DNA of 37,183 bases from Candidatus Woesearchaeota archaeon (lineage in GTDB: Archaea > Nanobdellota > Nanobdellia > SCGC-AAA011-G17 > GW2011-AR20): NCBI GenBank assembly GCA_016181245.1, contig JACOZR010000007.1, positions 1 through 37,183 of the forward strand, written 5' to 3'. The position numbers and the translations under genes are program-made. Each line of letters starts with the position of its first letter. Positions within the stretch are counted from its first letter, which is position 1. A model generated the notes under the pieces. The model was not told where the DNA came from. It searched no databases and saw nothing but the letters and a program-made list of their open reading frames with translations. Shown here piece by piece: positions 28,738 to 36,435 of this stretch.

Positions 28738-30093
28738 ATGGTTTTGGACAACTTAGGAGAGAAGCTAAAGGAAAGTTTAAGGAAGATAGCTAGAAGCATG
28801 ACCGTTGATGATGGTGCCATCCAAGATTTAGTTAAAGACATTCAAAGAGCTTTATTACAGGCAGATGTTGATGTAAACTTAGTATTAGAGATTACTAAGA
28901 AAATTAAGGAAAGAGCTCTTAAGGAAAAAGATGTTAAAGGCCTTAATCTAAGAGAAAGGATTGTCAATATTGTTTATGAGGAATTAGTTAATTTTTTGGG
29001 AGATGAAAAAGCAGATATTGTAATTGAGAAAAGAAAACCTTTCAAAATTATGATGGTTGGTTGCTATGGTTCCGGGAAAACTACGAGTGTTGCTAAGATA
29101 GCTAAATTTTACCAAAAAAGAGGACATAAGATTGCTGCTTTAGGATTAGACGTGCATAGGCCTGCTGCACCTGAGCAACTTCAGCAAGTTTGTGATGCTA
29201 TTCATGTTCCTGTTTTTATTGATAAAAATGAAAAAAATGCCTTAAAAATTTATGAAAAACATGAAAAAGAATTCAGCAAGTATGATATTTTAATTGTTGA
29301 TACTGCGGGAAGGCATGATTTAGATTCTGAGTTAGTTAAAGAAATTGAAAATTTATCTAAAAGAATACAGCCTGATGAAAAACTTTTGGTTATGAGTGCA
29401 GATATAGGGCAAGCTGCACAAAAATTGGCTAAAGGATTTCATGATGCTTGCGGGGTCACAGGAATAATTATTACTAAACTAGATGGAACTGCAAGAGGTG
29501 GTGGAGCTTTATCGGGAGCTGCGGTTAGTGGAGCTAAAGTTAAATTTATTGGTGTCGGGGAAAAAGTTGACGACTTAGAACTGTTTAACCCTAAAGGTTT
29601 TGTTGGTAGATTACTGGGAATGGGCGATATAGAGGCTTTACTAGCTAAAGCAGAGGAGGCTATTGACAAAGAGAAAGCTGAGGACATGAGTAAGAGATTA
29701 TTAGAGGGTGATTTTAATTTAGTTGATTTATATGAACAAATGGAAGCTATGAATAAAATGGGACCTTTGAATAAAATAATGGAAATGGTTCCTGGATTTG
29801 GGCAAATTAAATTACCTAAAGAAACTTTGAAAGTTCAAGAAGATAAATTACAAAGATGGAAATATGCAATGGGGAGTATGAATAAGAATGAATTGGAAAA
29901 TCCTGAACTGATATTAGAAGGAAATAGAATACAGAGGATAGCTAAGGGAAGCGGTGTTAGTGGTGCGGAAATAAGAGAATTAATAAAGCAATACAGAATG
30001 TCTAGAAAGATGATGAAGATGATGAAAGGAGGAGATCCTGAAAAATTAATGAAAAAATTTCAAGGTAAACTTGGAAAAGGATTTGGGATGTAA
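28738..30093 (+). CDS. srp54: Signal recognition particle protein SRP54
   Basis: GCYGSGKTTSVAKIAKFY, DVHRPAAPEQLQQV, DTAGRHDLDSELVKEIE, TKLDGTARGGGALS, M-domain at C-terminus. Confidence 0.97.
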   Translation: MVLDNLGEKLKESLRKIARSMTVDDGAIQDLVKDIQRALLQADVDVNLVLEITKKIKERALKEKDVKGLNLRERIVNIVYEELVNFLGDEKADIVIEKRKPFKIMMVGCYGSGKTTSVAKIAKFYQKRGHKIAALGLDVHRPAAPEQLQQVCDAIHVPVFIDKNEKNALKIYEKHEKEFSKYDILIVDTAGRHDLDSELVKEIENLSKRIQPDEKLLVMSADIGQAAQKLAKGFHDACGVTGIIITKLDGTARGGGALSGAAVSGAKVKFIGVGEKVDDLELFNPKGFVGRLLGMGDIEALLAKAEEAIDKEKAEDMSKRLLEGDFNLVDLYEQMEAMNKMGPLNKIMEMVPGFGQIKLPKETLKVQEDKLQRWKYAMGSMNKNELENPELILEGNRIQRIAKGSGVSGAEIRELIKQYRMSRKMMKMMKGGDPEKLMKKFQGKLGKGFGM

Positions 30094-30127
30094 TATTTGG
30101 TAATAGGAAACTTTATATATTATTTAG

Positions 30128-30139
30128 GTACTTAAGTAC
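30128..30139. promoter_or_regulatory. Perfect 12-bp palindrome GTACTTAAGTAC just upstream of the antitoxin start
   Basis: Between a TATA-like TTTATATA and the ATG at 30142; a further GGTACT lies at 30144–30149. Confidence 0.55.
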
Positions 30140-30141
30140 TT

Positions 30142-30399
30142 ATGGTACTAAAATTAGAATTTCAAAACAACTTGGAACAAAAATTTAGAGAGGTTGCAAT
30201 GAAAAAATATGGATATATGAGGGGTTCTTTAAGAAAGGCTTCTGAAGAGGCAGTAACGGAGTGGATTATGAAAAATTCTACAAAAGTTCCAATTGTTGAA
30301 AACCCATTTAAGTTAGTTAATGGAATATTAGCTAACTTGAAAGGCAAAAAAAACTCTATTGACTTGCAGCATGAGGCTGGTAGGTTATGGACAAAGTAG
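30142..30399 (+). CDS. Putative VapB-like antitoxin
   Basis: 85 aa, overlaps a PIN-domain gene by 13 nt; short basic N-terminal DNA-binding-like region. Confidence 0.65.
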   Translation: MVLKLEFQNNLEQKFREVAMKKYGYMRGSLRKASEEAVTEWIMKNSTKVPIVENPFKLVNGILANLKGKKNSIDLQHEAGRLWTK

Positions 30400-30791
30400 T
30401 TTTTATAGACACAAATATTTTTCTTGAAATATTTCTAGGAGATATTAAATCTAATGTATGTATGGACTATTTGGCGTCATTAAATGAGCAAAAGATTGAT
30501 GCGGTAACTACTGATTTTGTAGTTTATAGCTGTATATTAATCATTCAAAATAAAACAAATAGACTAGATCTTATTAATAATGTTATAATCTTTTTTAACA
30601 GCTATCCGCTGAAAATTTTAAGACCTTCTCTTAATGATCTTTATGACTCTGTCAAAATGATGAAGAACTATACACTAGATTTTGATGATGCTTTGGTTTT
30701 GGCATGCATGAAAAATAATGGCATAAAAGACTTGGTTTCTATGGACAAACATTTTGATAAGATAAAAGACATAAGCAGAATAGGTTTTTGA
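30387..30791 (+). CDS. PIN-domain ribonuclease toxin, VapC-like
   Basis: FIDTNIFLEIFLG...YTLDFDDALVLACMKNNGIKDLVSMDKHFDKI. Confidence 0.82.
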   Translation: MDKVVFIDTNIFLEIFLGDIKSNVCMDYLASLNEQKIDAVTTDFVVYSCILIIQNKTNRLDLINNVIIFFNSYPLKILRPSLNDLYDSVKMMKNYTLDFDDALVLACMKNNGIKDLVSMDKHFDKIKDISRIGF

Positions 30792-30799
30792 TGACTTAA

Positions 30800-30844
30800 A
30801 TGAAAAAATTCCAAGGCAAGTTAGTGAAAGGATTTGGATTTAAC
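30800..30844 (+). pseudogene. Displaced partial copy of the SRP54 3' end (MKKFQGKLVKGFGF)
   Basis: 13 codons align with 30049–30087 of srp54 at 31/39 nt; five of six changed codons are synonymous. Confidence 0.7.
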
Positions 30845-31557
30845 TACTTCTTTGCTGTTTTCCATAGCAATTCAAAATAACTTAAATAACTTTTGGCTAT
30901 TTCTTTGCTGCACATCACTGTTGCAATTGGCACTTCACTCCACACCATAATTGCTATATAATTTCCATATACAAAAGTAGTTGTAGGTGCTGAATATTCT
31001 TCAGGAATGTACTTGAATTTTGAATATGCTAATTTAACCTGTTCTGTTCTTTTCGAGGATTCTGAAAGAATTATCCTAGAACTTATTTTTAATTCTTTTT
31101 TCCTTTTTTGGAAGTTGATAAAATCATGCTTCATTATTTCTATGAACCTTCCTGAAGACCCAAAAGCGATGTACTTTTTACAGTTCAAAATGTCTTGTAA
31201 TATTGAGATTATACCTTTTTTTCCCTTGTAAATATTGAAATCTTCTTTTTCTTTTGGTTCTTTGTATATAGAATTTAATTCCGGTAACAGGTCTTTAGCT
31301 CTAATCTCCTGTTCAACCAAGAATTCTACTATTTTTTTTGGCTGAGATGGCCTGAATACTTTTCTATTTGACTGCACTGTGTAAGTTACTAATCCTTTTT
31401 CTAATAATTTTTCTAAAACTTGATATGTTGTAGTTCTGTTTGTTTCAGCCTTCTTACTAATTAATCCTGCTTGTGCCTCTCCTAATCTCAATAAAGTTAT
31501 ATATACTTTGGCTTCTAAATTTGTGAATCCTAATCTTGTTAATTTTTCTGATTCCAT
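30844..31557 (-). CDS. TrmB-family transcriptional regulator
   Basis: LTRLGFTNLEAKVYITLLRLGEAQAGLISKKAETNRTTTYQVLEKLLEKGLVTY. Confidence 0.88.
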   Translation of the reverse strand: MESEKLTRLGFTNLEAKVYITLLRLGEAQAGLISKKAETNRTTTYQVLEKLLEKGLVTYTVQSNRKVFRPSQPKKIVEFLVEQEIRAKDLLPELNSIYKEPKEKEDFNIYKGKKGIISILQDILNCKKYIAFGSSGRFIEIMKHDFINFQKRKKELKISSRIILSESSKRTEQVKLAYSKFKYIPEEYSAPTTTFVYGNYIAIMVWSEVPIATVMCSKEIAKSYLSYFELLWKTAKK

Positions 31558-31596
31558 TTTTAAATTATAGAACTTGCTTTATTTAAATCTTTTTAT

Positions 31597-31618
31597 TGTT
31601 GTTAATAAATTGACAACA
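31597..31618. promoter_or_regulatory. Near-perfect 22-bp palindrome TGTTGTTAATAAATTGACAACA, candidate TrmB operator
   Basis: 9 of 11 half-site positions symmetric; flanked by TATA-like boxes for both divergent genes. Confidence 0.6.
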
Positions 31619-31675
31619 TAAATTTAAATATACTGCTTGTTGTTTTTGTTAAGTAATAATATCGGGAAAGATAGA

Positions 31676-31990
31676 ATGAGAAAATTTTTAGATTATTCAT
31701 GGAAACCAGATCCGATTTGTAAGTATCTAAGGTTTAATACTAGTGCAGAAGATAGGGGAAGACAAGGTTATAGATGCGGTTTAACAAATTTTGGGAAATG
31801 TGTTGGTCATAGGACTTTACCTATTCCTTACCTAAGCTTGGATAGGGAGTGGGATCTCTGCGGCTTATATGCTACTTTAAGAAAGAGTATTGTTATGAGG
31901 TGTCCTTCTAGAGAACCCCTACAATCTCTTGGAGAAGTGGTAAAAGATGAAATAATAACTTGTAACAGTTTTTTAATGGAAGAAAAATAA
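31676..31990 (+). CDS. Hypothetical Cys-containing protein
   Basis: Start re-assigned to MRKFLDYSWKPD; contains CGLTNFGKC. Confidence 0.6.
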   Translation: MRKFLDYSWKPDPICKYLRFNTSAEDRGRQGYRCGLTNFGKCVGHRTLPIPYLSLDREWDLCGLYATLRKSIVMRCPSREPLQSLGEVVKDEIITCNSFLMEEK

Positions 31991-31991
31991 A

Positions 31992-32357
31992 ATGAAAGAA
32001 GAAAATAGATTAATCCATGGAATTAAGCAAGTTGAAGATATTATGTGGGAGTATTGCTCACCTGATAGTTATCATAGCCAAATTACTTACTTTTATGGTA
32101 TAGTCGCTTCGAGTTTTCTTATTTTGAGTACTACAATCTGTCTTAGTTACCAGTCTATCACTAATTGGGGGGAAATGGATAATTTATGGATAAAAGCTTC
32201 AGCACTAGCAGATACGAACAACAATGGAGATTTATCTTTAGATGAAAAACTGAAAATGTTCTTTGATATGAATATTCCAATAAATTTACCTGGAGAAACA
32301 AGAAGCCCAACAATAGAAGAACTTAGAGGCTATGTTAAAAATTATGAAGGAAAATGA
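31992..32357 (+). CDS. Hypothetical TM protein with EF-hand-like loop
   Basis: TM VASSFLILSTTICLSY; DTNNNGDLSLDEKL. Confidence 0.6.
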   Translation: MKEENRLIHGIKQVEDIMWEYCSPDSYHSQITYFYGIVASSFLILSTTICLSYQSITNWGEMDNLWIKASALADTNNNGDLSLDEKLKMFFDMNIPINLPGETRSPTIEELRGYVKNYEGK

Positions 32358-32358
32358 A

Positions 32359-32916
32359 ATGACAAATGAACTATCTAACTGTCTACATTTGGAAGAATCT
32401 TTGAAAGATGGTTATAAAAAAGGTAGATGGTATGCTCGTCATTCTTCAGAAAAGGATACTTACTGTTATGTATTTAAGCCGGATTACCCCGTATTAAGTT
32501 TGGAGCTTAATGATTCAGACCAGTTTCCTTCAATTTCCTATTGTCGTAAAGGGGATTCAATAAGTCTTGCGAGAAGACCCATGTCTACACTCTTGGATCA
32601 TTTTGATAAAAGTCCCGAGTATACTCGATATCTAACAAGATTAGGGTATTTATCTTCAGGACAACCAGAGTATATGCTTTATTATTTTATTGGCAGACCG
32701 TTAGAAATGGCAATCATGGGAGAGGATCTTGTAGATGAGATTGCCTTTGATTTTGCTAAACAGATAAGGAAGATAGAGCTTCTTAAAAAAACACTCAATA
32801 AAACAGGCTTTGCAAAGGGCTTGATAAACAACGAAAAGAAATTATTGAAAGAATTAGTATTTAAAAACAGCGGAGGTTCTCTTTGGGAAAAAGGTTGGCA
32901 TAATTTAGGTGGATGA
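32359..32916 (+). CDS. Hypothetical protein
   Basis: ORF with likely start MTNELSNCLHLEE one nt after the previous stop. Confidence 0.6.
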   Translation: MTNELSNCLHLEESLKDGYKKGRWYARHSSEKDTYCYVFKPDYPVLSLELNDSDQFPSISYCRKGDSISLARRPMSTLLDHFDKSPEYTRYLTRLGYLSSGQPEYMLYYFIGRPLEMAIMGEDLVDEIAFDFAKQIRKIELLKKTLNKTGFAKGLINNEKKLLKELVFKNSGGSLWEKGWHNLGG

Positions 32917-33039
32917 TCTATAAGATAAGGGCTATGATATATGGGGGATGGAAGAAAAAAATGAAACAGGAAATGTATTATTGAGACGTTACTGGCAAAT
33001 TCATTAATGAAAAGCTTTTAATTCTTTTTTATTATCAAA

Positions 33040-33345
33040 TTGTTAATGGGAATAGAAGAAGAGTTTAAATTGGAGGTAGCTCCTTTAAGAGAAGAAATTA
33101 AACAATTTGATAATACTTTACTACTTGTACTAGAAGATAGGTTTATGGTATGTGCCGAGATTGCTGAACTTAAAGCACAATATGGGTTAGACAATCATGA
33201 TCCTTCTAGGGAAAAAGAACTTATAGCAGATGCGATAAGTAAGCATCCTAACTTATCTCCTGAACTTATCACAAGATTGTATTCATTGATATTCACTTAC
33301 AGTAAGCGATATATGAAAGAAGTGAGGCAGGAATTAGCTCATTGA
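33040..33345 (+). CDS. Chorismate mutase (AroQ-like, stand-alone)
   Basis: LREEIKQFDNTLLLVLEDRFMVCAEIAELKAQYGLDNHDPSREKELI. Confidence 0.8.
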   Translation: MLMGIEEEFKLEVAPLREEIKQFDNTLLLVLEDRFMVCAEIAELKAQYGLDNHDPSREKELIADAISKHPNLSPELITRLYSLIFTYSKRYMKEVRQELAH

Positions 33346-33381
33346 GTTAATTTAATAAATACTAAGAATTTCTTATTGCCT

Positions 33382-33978
33382 ATGGAATTAATTAAACAAG
33401 GTGCTGAAGCGAAGTTGTGGAAGGATGGAGAGCTTCTAATTAAAGACAGAATTAAGAAAAATTATAGAATTGATGAGATAGATTCTAAACTAAGAAAAAC
33501 AAGAACTAGAAAAGAAGCTAAGCTATTGGAAAAATCCCACAATTTGATTAATGTTCCAAAATTACATAATGTAGATGAGAAATCTATGACTCTTACCATG
33601 GAATTTGTGCACGGAGAATTAGTAAAAAATGTTTTTGATGAACTTAATGAAAGAGTTAGAATGAATTTATGCGCCGATATGGGAAAACAGATTGCTGAAT
33701 TACACAATAACAATATTATTCATGGGGATTTGACAACTAGCAATATGATTCTTAATAAGGATAAATTATTCTTATTTGACTTTGGCTTAGGCTTTGAATC
33801 CTTAAGAATTGAAGACAAAGCTGTAGATTTACATTTATTGAAACAAGCATTTGAAAGTAAGCACTATTTACACTCTGAAAAGGCTTTTGATAATGTTTTA
33901 AGAGGATATTCTGCTAAAGGAGATAAAAATGTTATAGAAAGATTAAAAAAAGTTGAGGGCAGAGGAAGGTATAAATGA
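33382..33978 (+). CDS. bud32: Bud32 (KEOPS) atypical protein kinase
   Basis: MELIKQGAEAKLW, NIIHGDLTTSNMILNKDKLFLFDFGLGF, DKAVDLHLLKQAFESKHY. Confidence 0.93.
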   Translation: MELIKQGAEAKLWKDGELLIKDRIKKNYRIDEIDSKLRKTRTRKEAKLLEKSHNLINVPKLHNVDEKSMTLTMEFVHGELVKNVFDELNERVRMNLCADMGKQIAELHNNNIIHGDLTTSNMILNKDKLFLFDFGLGFESLRIEDKAVDLHLLKQAFESKHYLHSEKAFDNVLRGYSAKGDKNVIERLKKVEGRGRYK

Positions 33979-34097
33979 GTGAGATTCATCCGGTATTATT
34001 GATTTTTTTATCTATTACTGGGTTGTTAGTTCTTTATTATGTTCTGTTTGGCAAAAATAGTATATTTAGAAAACAAGACTCTGAGAAACAATTATAA
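33975..34097 (+). CDS. Single-TM microprotein (40 aa; not in ORF track)
   Basis: MSEIHPVLLIFLSITGLLVLYYVLFGKNSIFRKQDSEKQL; ATGA overlap with bud32. Confidence 0.5.
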   Translation: MSEIHPVLLIFLSITGLLVLYYVLFGKNSIFRKQDSEKQL

Positions 34098-34120
34098 GTT
34101 TTTCTAAGCAATTTTATTTA

Positions 34121-34912
34121 ATGGGGAAATGGGCAAAGTCTTTATTTGGAAGAGAATCTTTTAGCGATGTAGGAGTTATAGTAGCGGGAAATAATCCTGA
34201 TGTACTTGAAAATAGGACTCTTAGAGTCTTTGATGCAGTTAATTCAAATAGGGATTGCGCGTATCATGCTCATCTGGCAAAAATAAATCAAGAATTTTAT
34301 CCTGTTGTTTTCAATGTTTATGGAGCCCCTGCAGTTATAGACGTTTTGGCACAAATGCATGATGGCGGGTGTAGAAATGTTATTTTTGTAGGGTATGCTT
34401 ATGGATTTAAAGATTTAAAAGTTGGAGATGTTGTTGTTCCTACTAATTCTTATCATTTTGATAGTGTTTATAGGGATGTTGATTCAGAGAGACTATTTTC
34501 TTCGCCTAACACTTCTTTAAAATTCGGGCTTTGGAGTTTCTTCAATAGCTTTTCTATTGACTATAGTGTTGGAACAAATGTTTCTGTACCTGCTGTAACA
34601 CTTCAATTACCCCATGACAATGAACATTACAGAAAAATTAAACCTCTTACTATTGAAATGGAGCTAGCATCTTTCTTTTCCAGAGCAAAAGATATTGGCA
34701 TTCGTGCTGCTGGTGTTTTAATTGTTAGTGATACTAGAAATACTAACATAATCGATAAAGAAGCTCGCAGAGAGAGAAAAACTGCAATTCTTGAACTGCT
34801 ATTTAGAAATATTGGTACTTTTACATTTCCCCCATTAGATAGAAAATTTAGTATTGACGAATACCTTGCTGGTATTGTTGGTGGCTCAGATAATGTCTAT
34901 AAACAACAATAA
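34121..34912 (+). CDS. Nucleoside phosphorylase-like protein
   Basis: GAPAVIDVLAQMHDGGCRNVIFVGYAYGFKDLKVGDVVVPTNSY; EMELASFFSRAKDIGIRAAGVLIVSDTR. Confidence 0.75.
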   Translation: MGKWAKSLFGRESFSDVGVIVAGNNPDVLENRTLRVFDAVNSNRDCAYHAHLAKINQEFYPVVFNVYGAPAVIDVLAQMHDGGCRNVIFVGYAYGFKDLKVGDVVVPTNSYHFDSVYRDVDSERLFSSPNTSLKFGLWSFFNSFSIDYSVGTNVSVPAVTLQLPHDNEHYRKIKPLTIEMELASFFSRAKDIGIRAAGVLIVSDTRNTNIIDKEARRERKTAILELLFRNIGTFTFPPLDRKFSIDEYLAGIVGGSDNVYKQQ

Positions 34913-34976
34913 AAAGCTTTTAAAAGAAAACAGTTTTTATTTCTCTTTATAGCCCCGTCGTCTAGCGGTCAAGGAT

Positions 34977-34996
34977 AATACCTAAGGTATCCTTAA
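34977..34996 (+). other. tRNA intron 1 (20 nt) between tRNA positions 25 and 26
   Basis: AAGG/CCTT central helix, bulges AT|A and AA|A, inner hairpin ATACC-TAA-GGTAT. Confidence 0.82.
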
Positions 34997-35008
34997 AGTG
35001 GCCTTTGG

Positions 35009-35020
35009 ACTTTGGAGGAA
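35009..35020 (+). other. tRNA intron 2 (12 nt) at canonical position 37/38
   Basis: Anticodon stem GTGGC/GCCAT outside; CTTT/GAGG central helix with G·U pairs; bulges GG|A and AA|A. Confidence 0.75.
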
Positions 35021-35035
35021 AGCCATTGACCGAGG

Positions 35036-35064
35036 AATTTCTCAGTATTCTGGGAGTTTCGGAA
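35036..35064 (+). other. tRNA intron 3 (29 nt) between tRNA positions 53 and 54
   Basis: Outer helix TTGA/TCGA, central helix CCGA/TCGG, bulges GG|A and AA|T; removal restores T-arm CGAGG-TTCGAAT-CCTCG. Confidence 0.85.
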
Positions 35065-35085
35065 TTCGAATCCTCGCGGGGCTAT

Positions 35086-35844
35086 TCACTTTAAACTTGA
35101 CATTACTCTATCTAATTTCACTTCTTTTCCTTCTTCATTAATAAACCATGAAGGAATCCCAAACTGAGAAGCCTCCGCTAGAGTGGTATGGTATGGATTT
35201 GCTAGTGCATAATGGCCTATTTTTTTTCGAGCAACCAGGACTAAAGGATGATTCCATTTTCTCACTACTCTATCTCTTAAAGAAAAACCTTTTTCTTCTA
35301 TCGGCAAGACTCTTGTGCAGAGTAATACTTTCTTTTCTAATTTTTTACTTTCTTCTGATTTACTTTGGAGCCAGAAAGGAACTCTTTCAGTTATTAAGTC
35401 TGGGTTTTTGCTACTAATACACCATCCTATTTCGTCAATTCTAATCTCTCTATTTCCAGTGCTAACTCGAAACATTTGACCAACAAACCCGTAATATAAA
35501 AACTTATGATCAAGTGTGGCTAGATATGGAAGGATTCTTTCTTCTTGGGATCCTGGAGATGTGTCTGTATAAGTATTCATCATTCTGGCAAAATCTTTAC
35601 TAGACAATTTACCAAGAAGTGCTTCTGCAAGTTCCAATGAGGTTGTATAAAGAGTATCTTGTTCACTATCCCACCTCTCATAATTAGGTTCTCCTAGTAA
35701 CTTATCGCGAAGACCAAATGCTTGTCTCATATCATGATGAAGCTGATATGTACGTTCGTCTTTTAAGTCATGAAAATCAAAAATGTAAGTGCCTGCTTGT
35801 TCCCAAATCCCTATTGTTGATTTTTGCATAAACTTTAGATACAT
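35086..35844 (-). CDS. Hypothetical protein
   Basis: 252-aa ORF ending 1 nt from the tRNA; no family recognised. Confidence 0.65.
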   Translation of the reverse strand: MYLKFMQKSTIGIWEQAGTYIFDFHDLKDERTYQLHHDMRQAFGLRDKLLGEPNYERWDSEQDTLYTTSLELAEALLGKLSSKDFARMMNTYTDTSPGSQEERILPYLATLDHKFLYYGFVGQMFRVSTGNREIRIDEIGWCISSKNPDLITERVPFWLQSKSEESKKLEKKVLLCTRVLPIEEKGFSLRDRVVRKWNHPLVLVARKKIGHYALANPYHTTLAEASQFGIPSWFINEEGKEVKLDRVMSSLK

Positions 35845-35944
35845 GAAAAACTTAAATATTGATATGTAAAAATCGCAAGGAATAGCTTTATAAATGCCTA
35901 CTTTTTAAGGCTGATTAAGGATAGTATTGGTGAAAGCTAGTCTA

Positions 35945-35968
35945 TGCCTGGATGATTAGTTCTAGGCA
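35945..35968 (+). promoter_or_regulatory. Hairpin in the putative uS15 5' leader (TGCCTGGA-TGATTAGT-TCTAGGCA)
   Basis: 8-bp stem with one G·U pair, ending 9 nt before the ATG; TATA-like TTTATAAA at 35887–35894 implies a leader of about 60 nt. Confidence 0.5.
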
Positions 35969-35977
35969 CTTTAAAAA

Positions 35978-36433
35978 ATGGCAAGATTATACAGCAGAAG
36001 AAAAGGAAAAAGTGGAAGTAAGAAACCTATAAAGAAGGTTAAGCAAAGTTGGATTAGGTATACTGATAAAGAAATTGAACAGCTTGTTACCAAATTAGCT
36101 AAACAAGGTTTTAGTCAAAGCAAGATTGGTATTGCATTAAGAGATATTTATGGTATTCCCGATGTTAAAACTTTGACTGGAAAAAATATTAGCACTATTC
36201 TTAAAGAAAATAAACTTATTTCTGAAATTCCTGAAGATGTACTTAACTTAATGAAAAGAGAAACTATGATTCATAAACATTTGGAAGCAAATAAAAAAGA
36301 CAAGACTGCTTTGAGAGGATTACAATTAACTGAAAGCAAGATTAAAAGATTAGTTAAGTACTACAAGGCTAATGGTAAATTACCAAGCACATGGAAATAT
36401 GATAGGGAGCAAGCTAAACTATTAACGAGTTAA
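35978..36433 (+). CDS. rps15: Ribosomal protein uS15
   Basis: MARLYSRRKGKSGSKKP...QGFSQSKIGIALRDIYGIPDVK...LKRLVKYYK-like C-terminus. Confidence 0.95.
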   Translation: MARLYSRRKGKSGSKKPIKKVKQSWIRYTDKEIEQLVTKLAKQGFSQSKIGIALRDIYGIPDVKTLTGKNISTILKENKLISEIPEDVLNLMKRETMIHKHLEANKKDKTALRGLQLTESKIKRLVKYYKANGKLPSTWKYDREQAKLLTS

Positions 36434-36435
36434 CT

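Larger units (their letters stand above)
34951..35084 (+). tRNA. tRNA-Gln(UUG) interrupted by three introns
   Basis: Exons 34951–34976, 34997–35008, 35021–35035, 35065–35084 join to AGCCCCGTCGTCTAGCGGTCAAGGATAGTGGCCTTTGGAGCCATTGACCGAGGTTCGAATCCTCGCGGGGCTA (73 nt) with complete acceptor, D, anticodon and T stems; CCA not encoded. Confidence 0.9.

Noticed and set aside
34951-35084. Reading the tRNA as tRNA-Glu because of the GTCTAG-GG-C-AGGA D-arm pattern
   Set aside because: No TTC/CTC anticodon fits any intron arrangement; AGCCCCG...CGGGGCT-A and the CTTTGGA loop fit tRNA-Gln.
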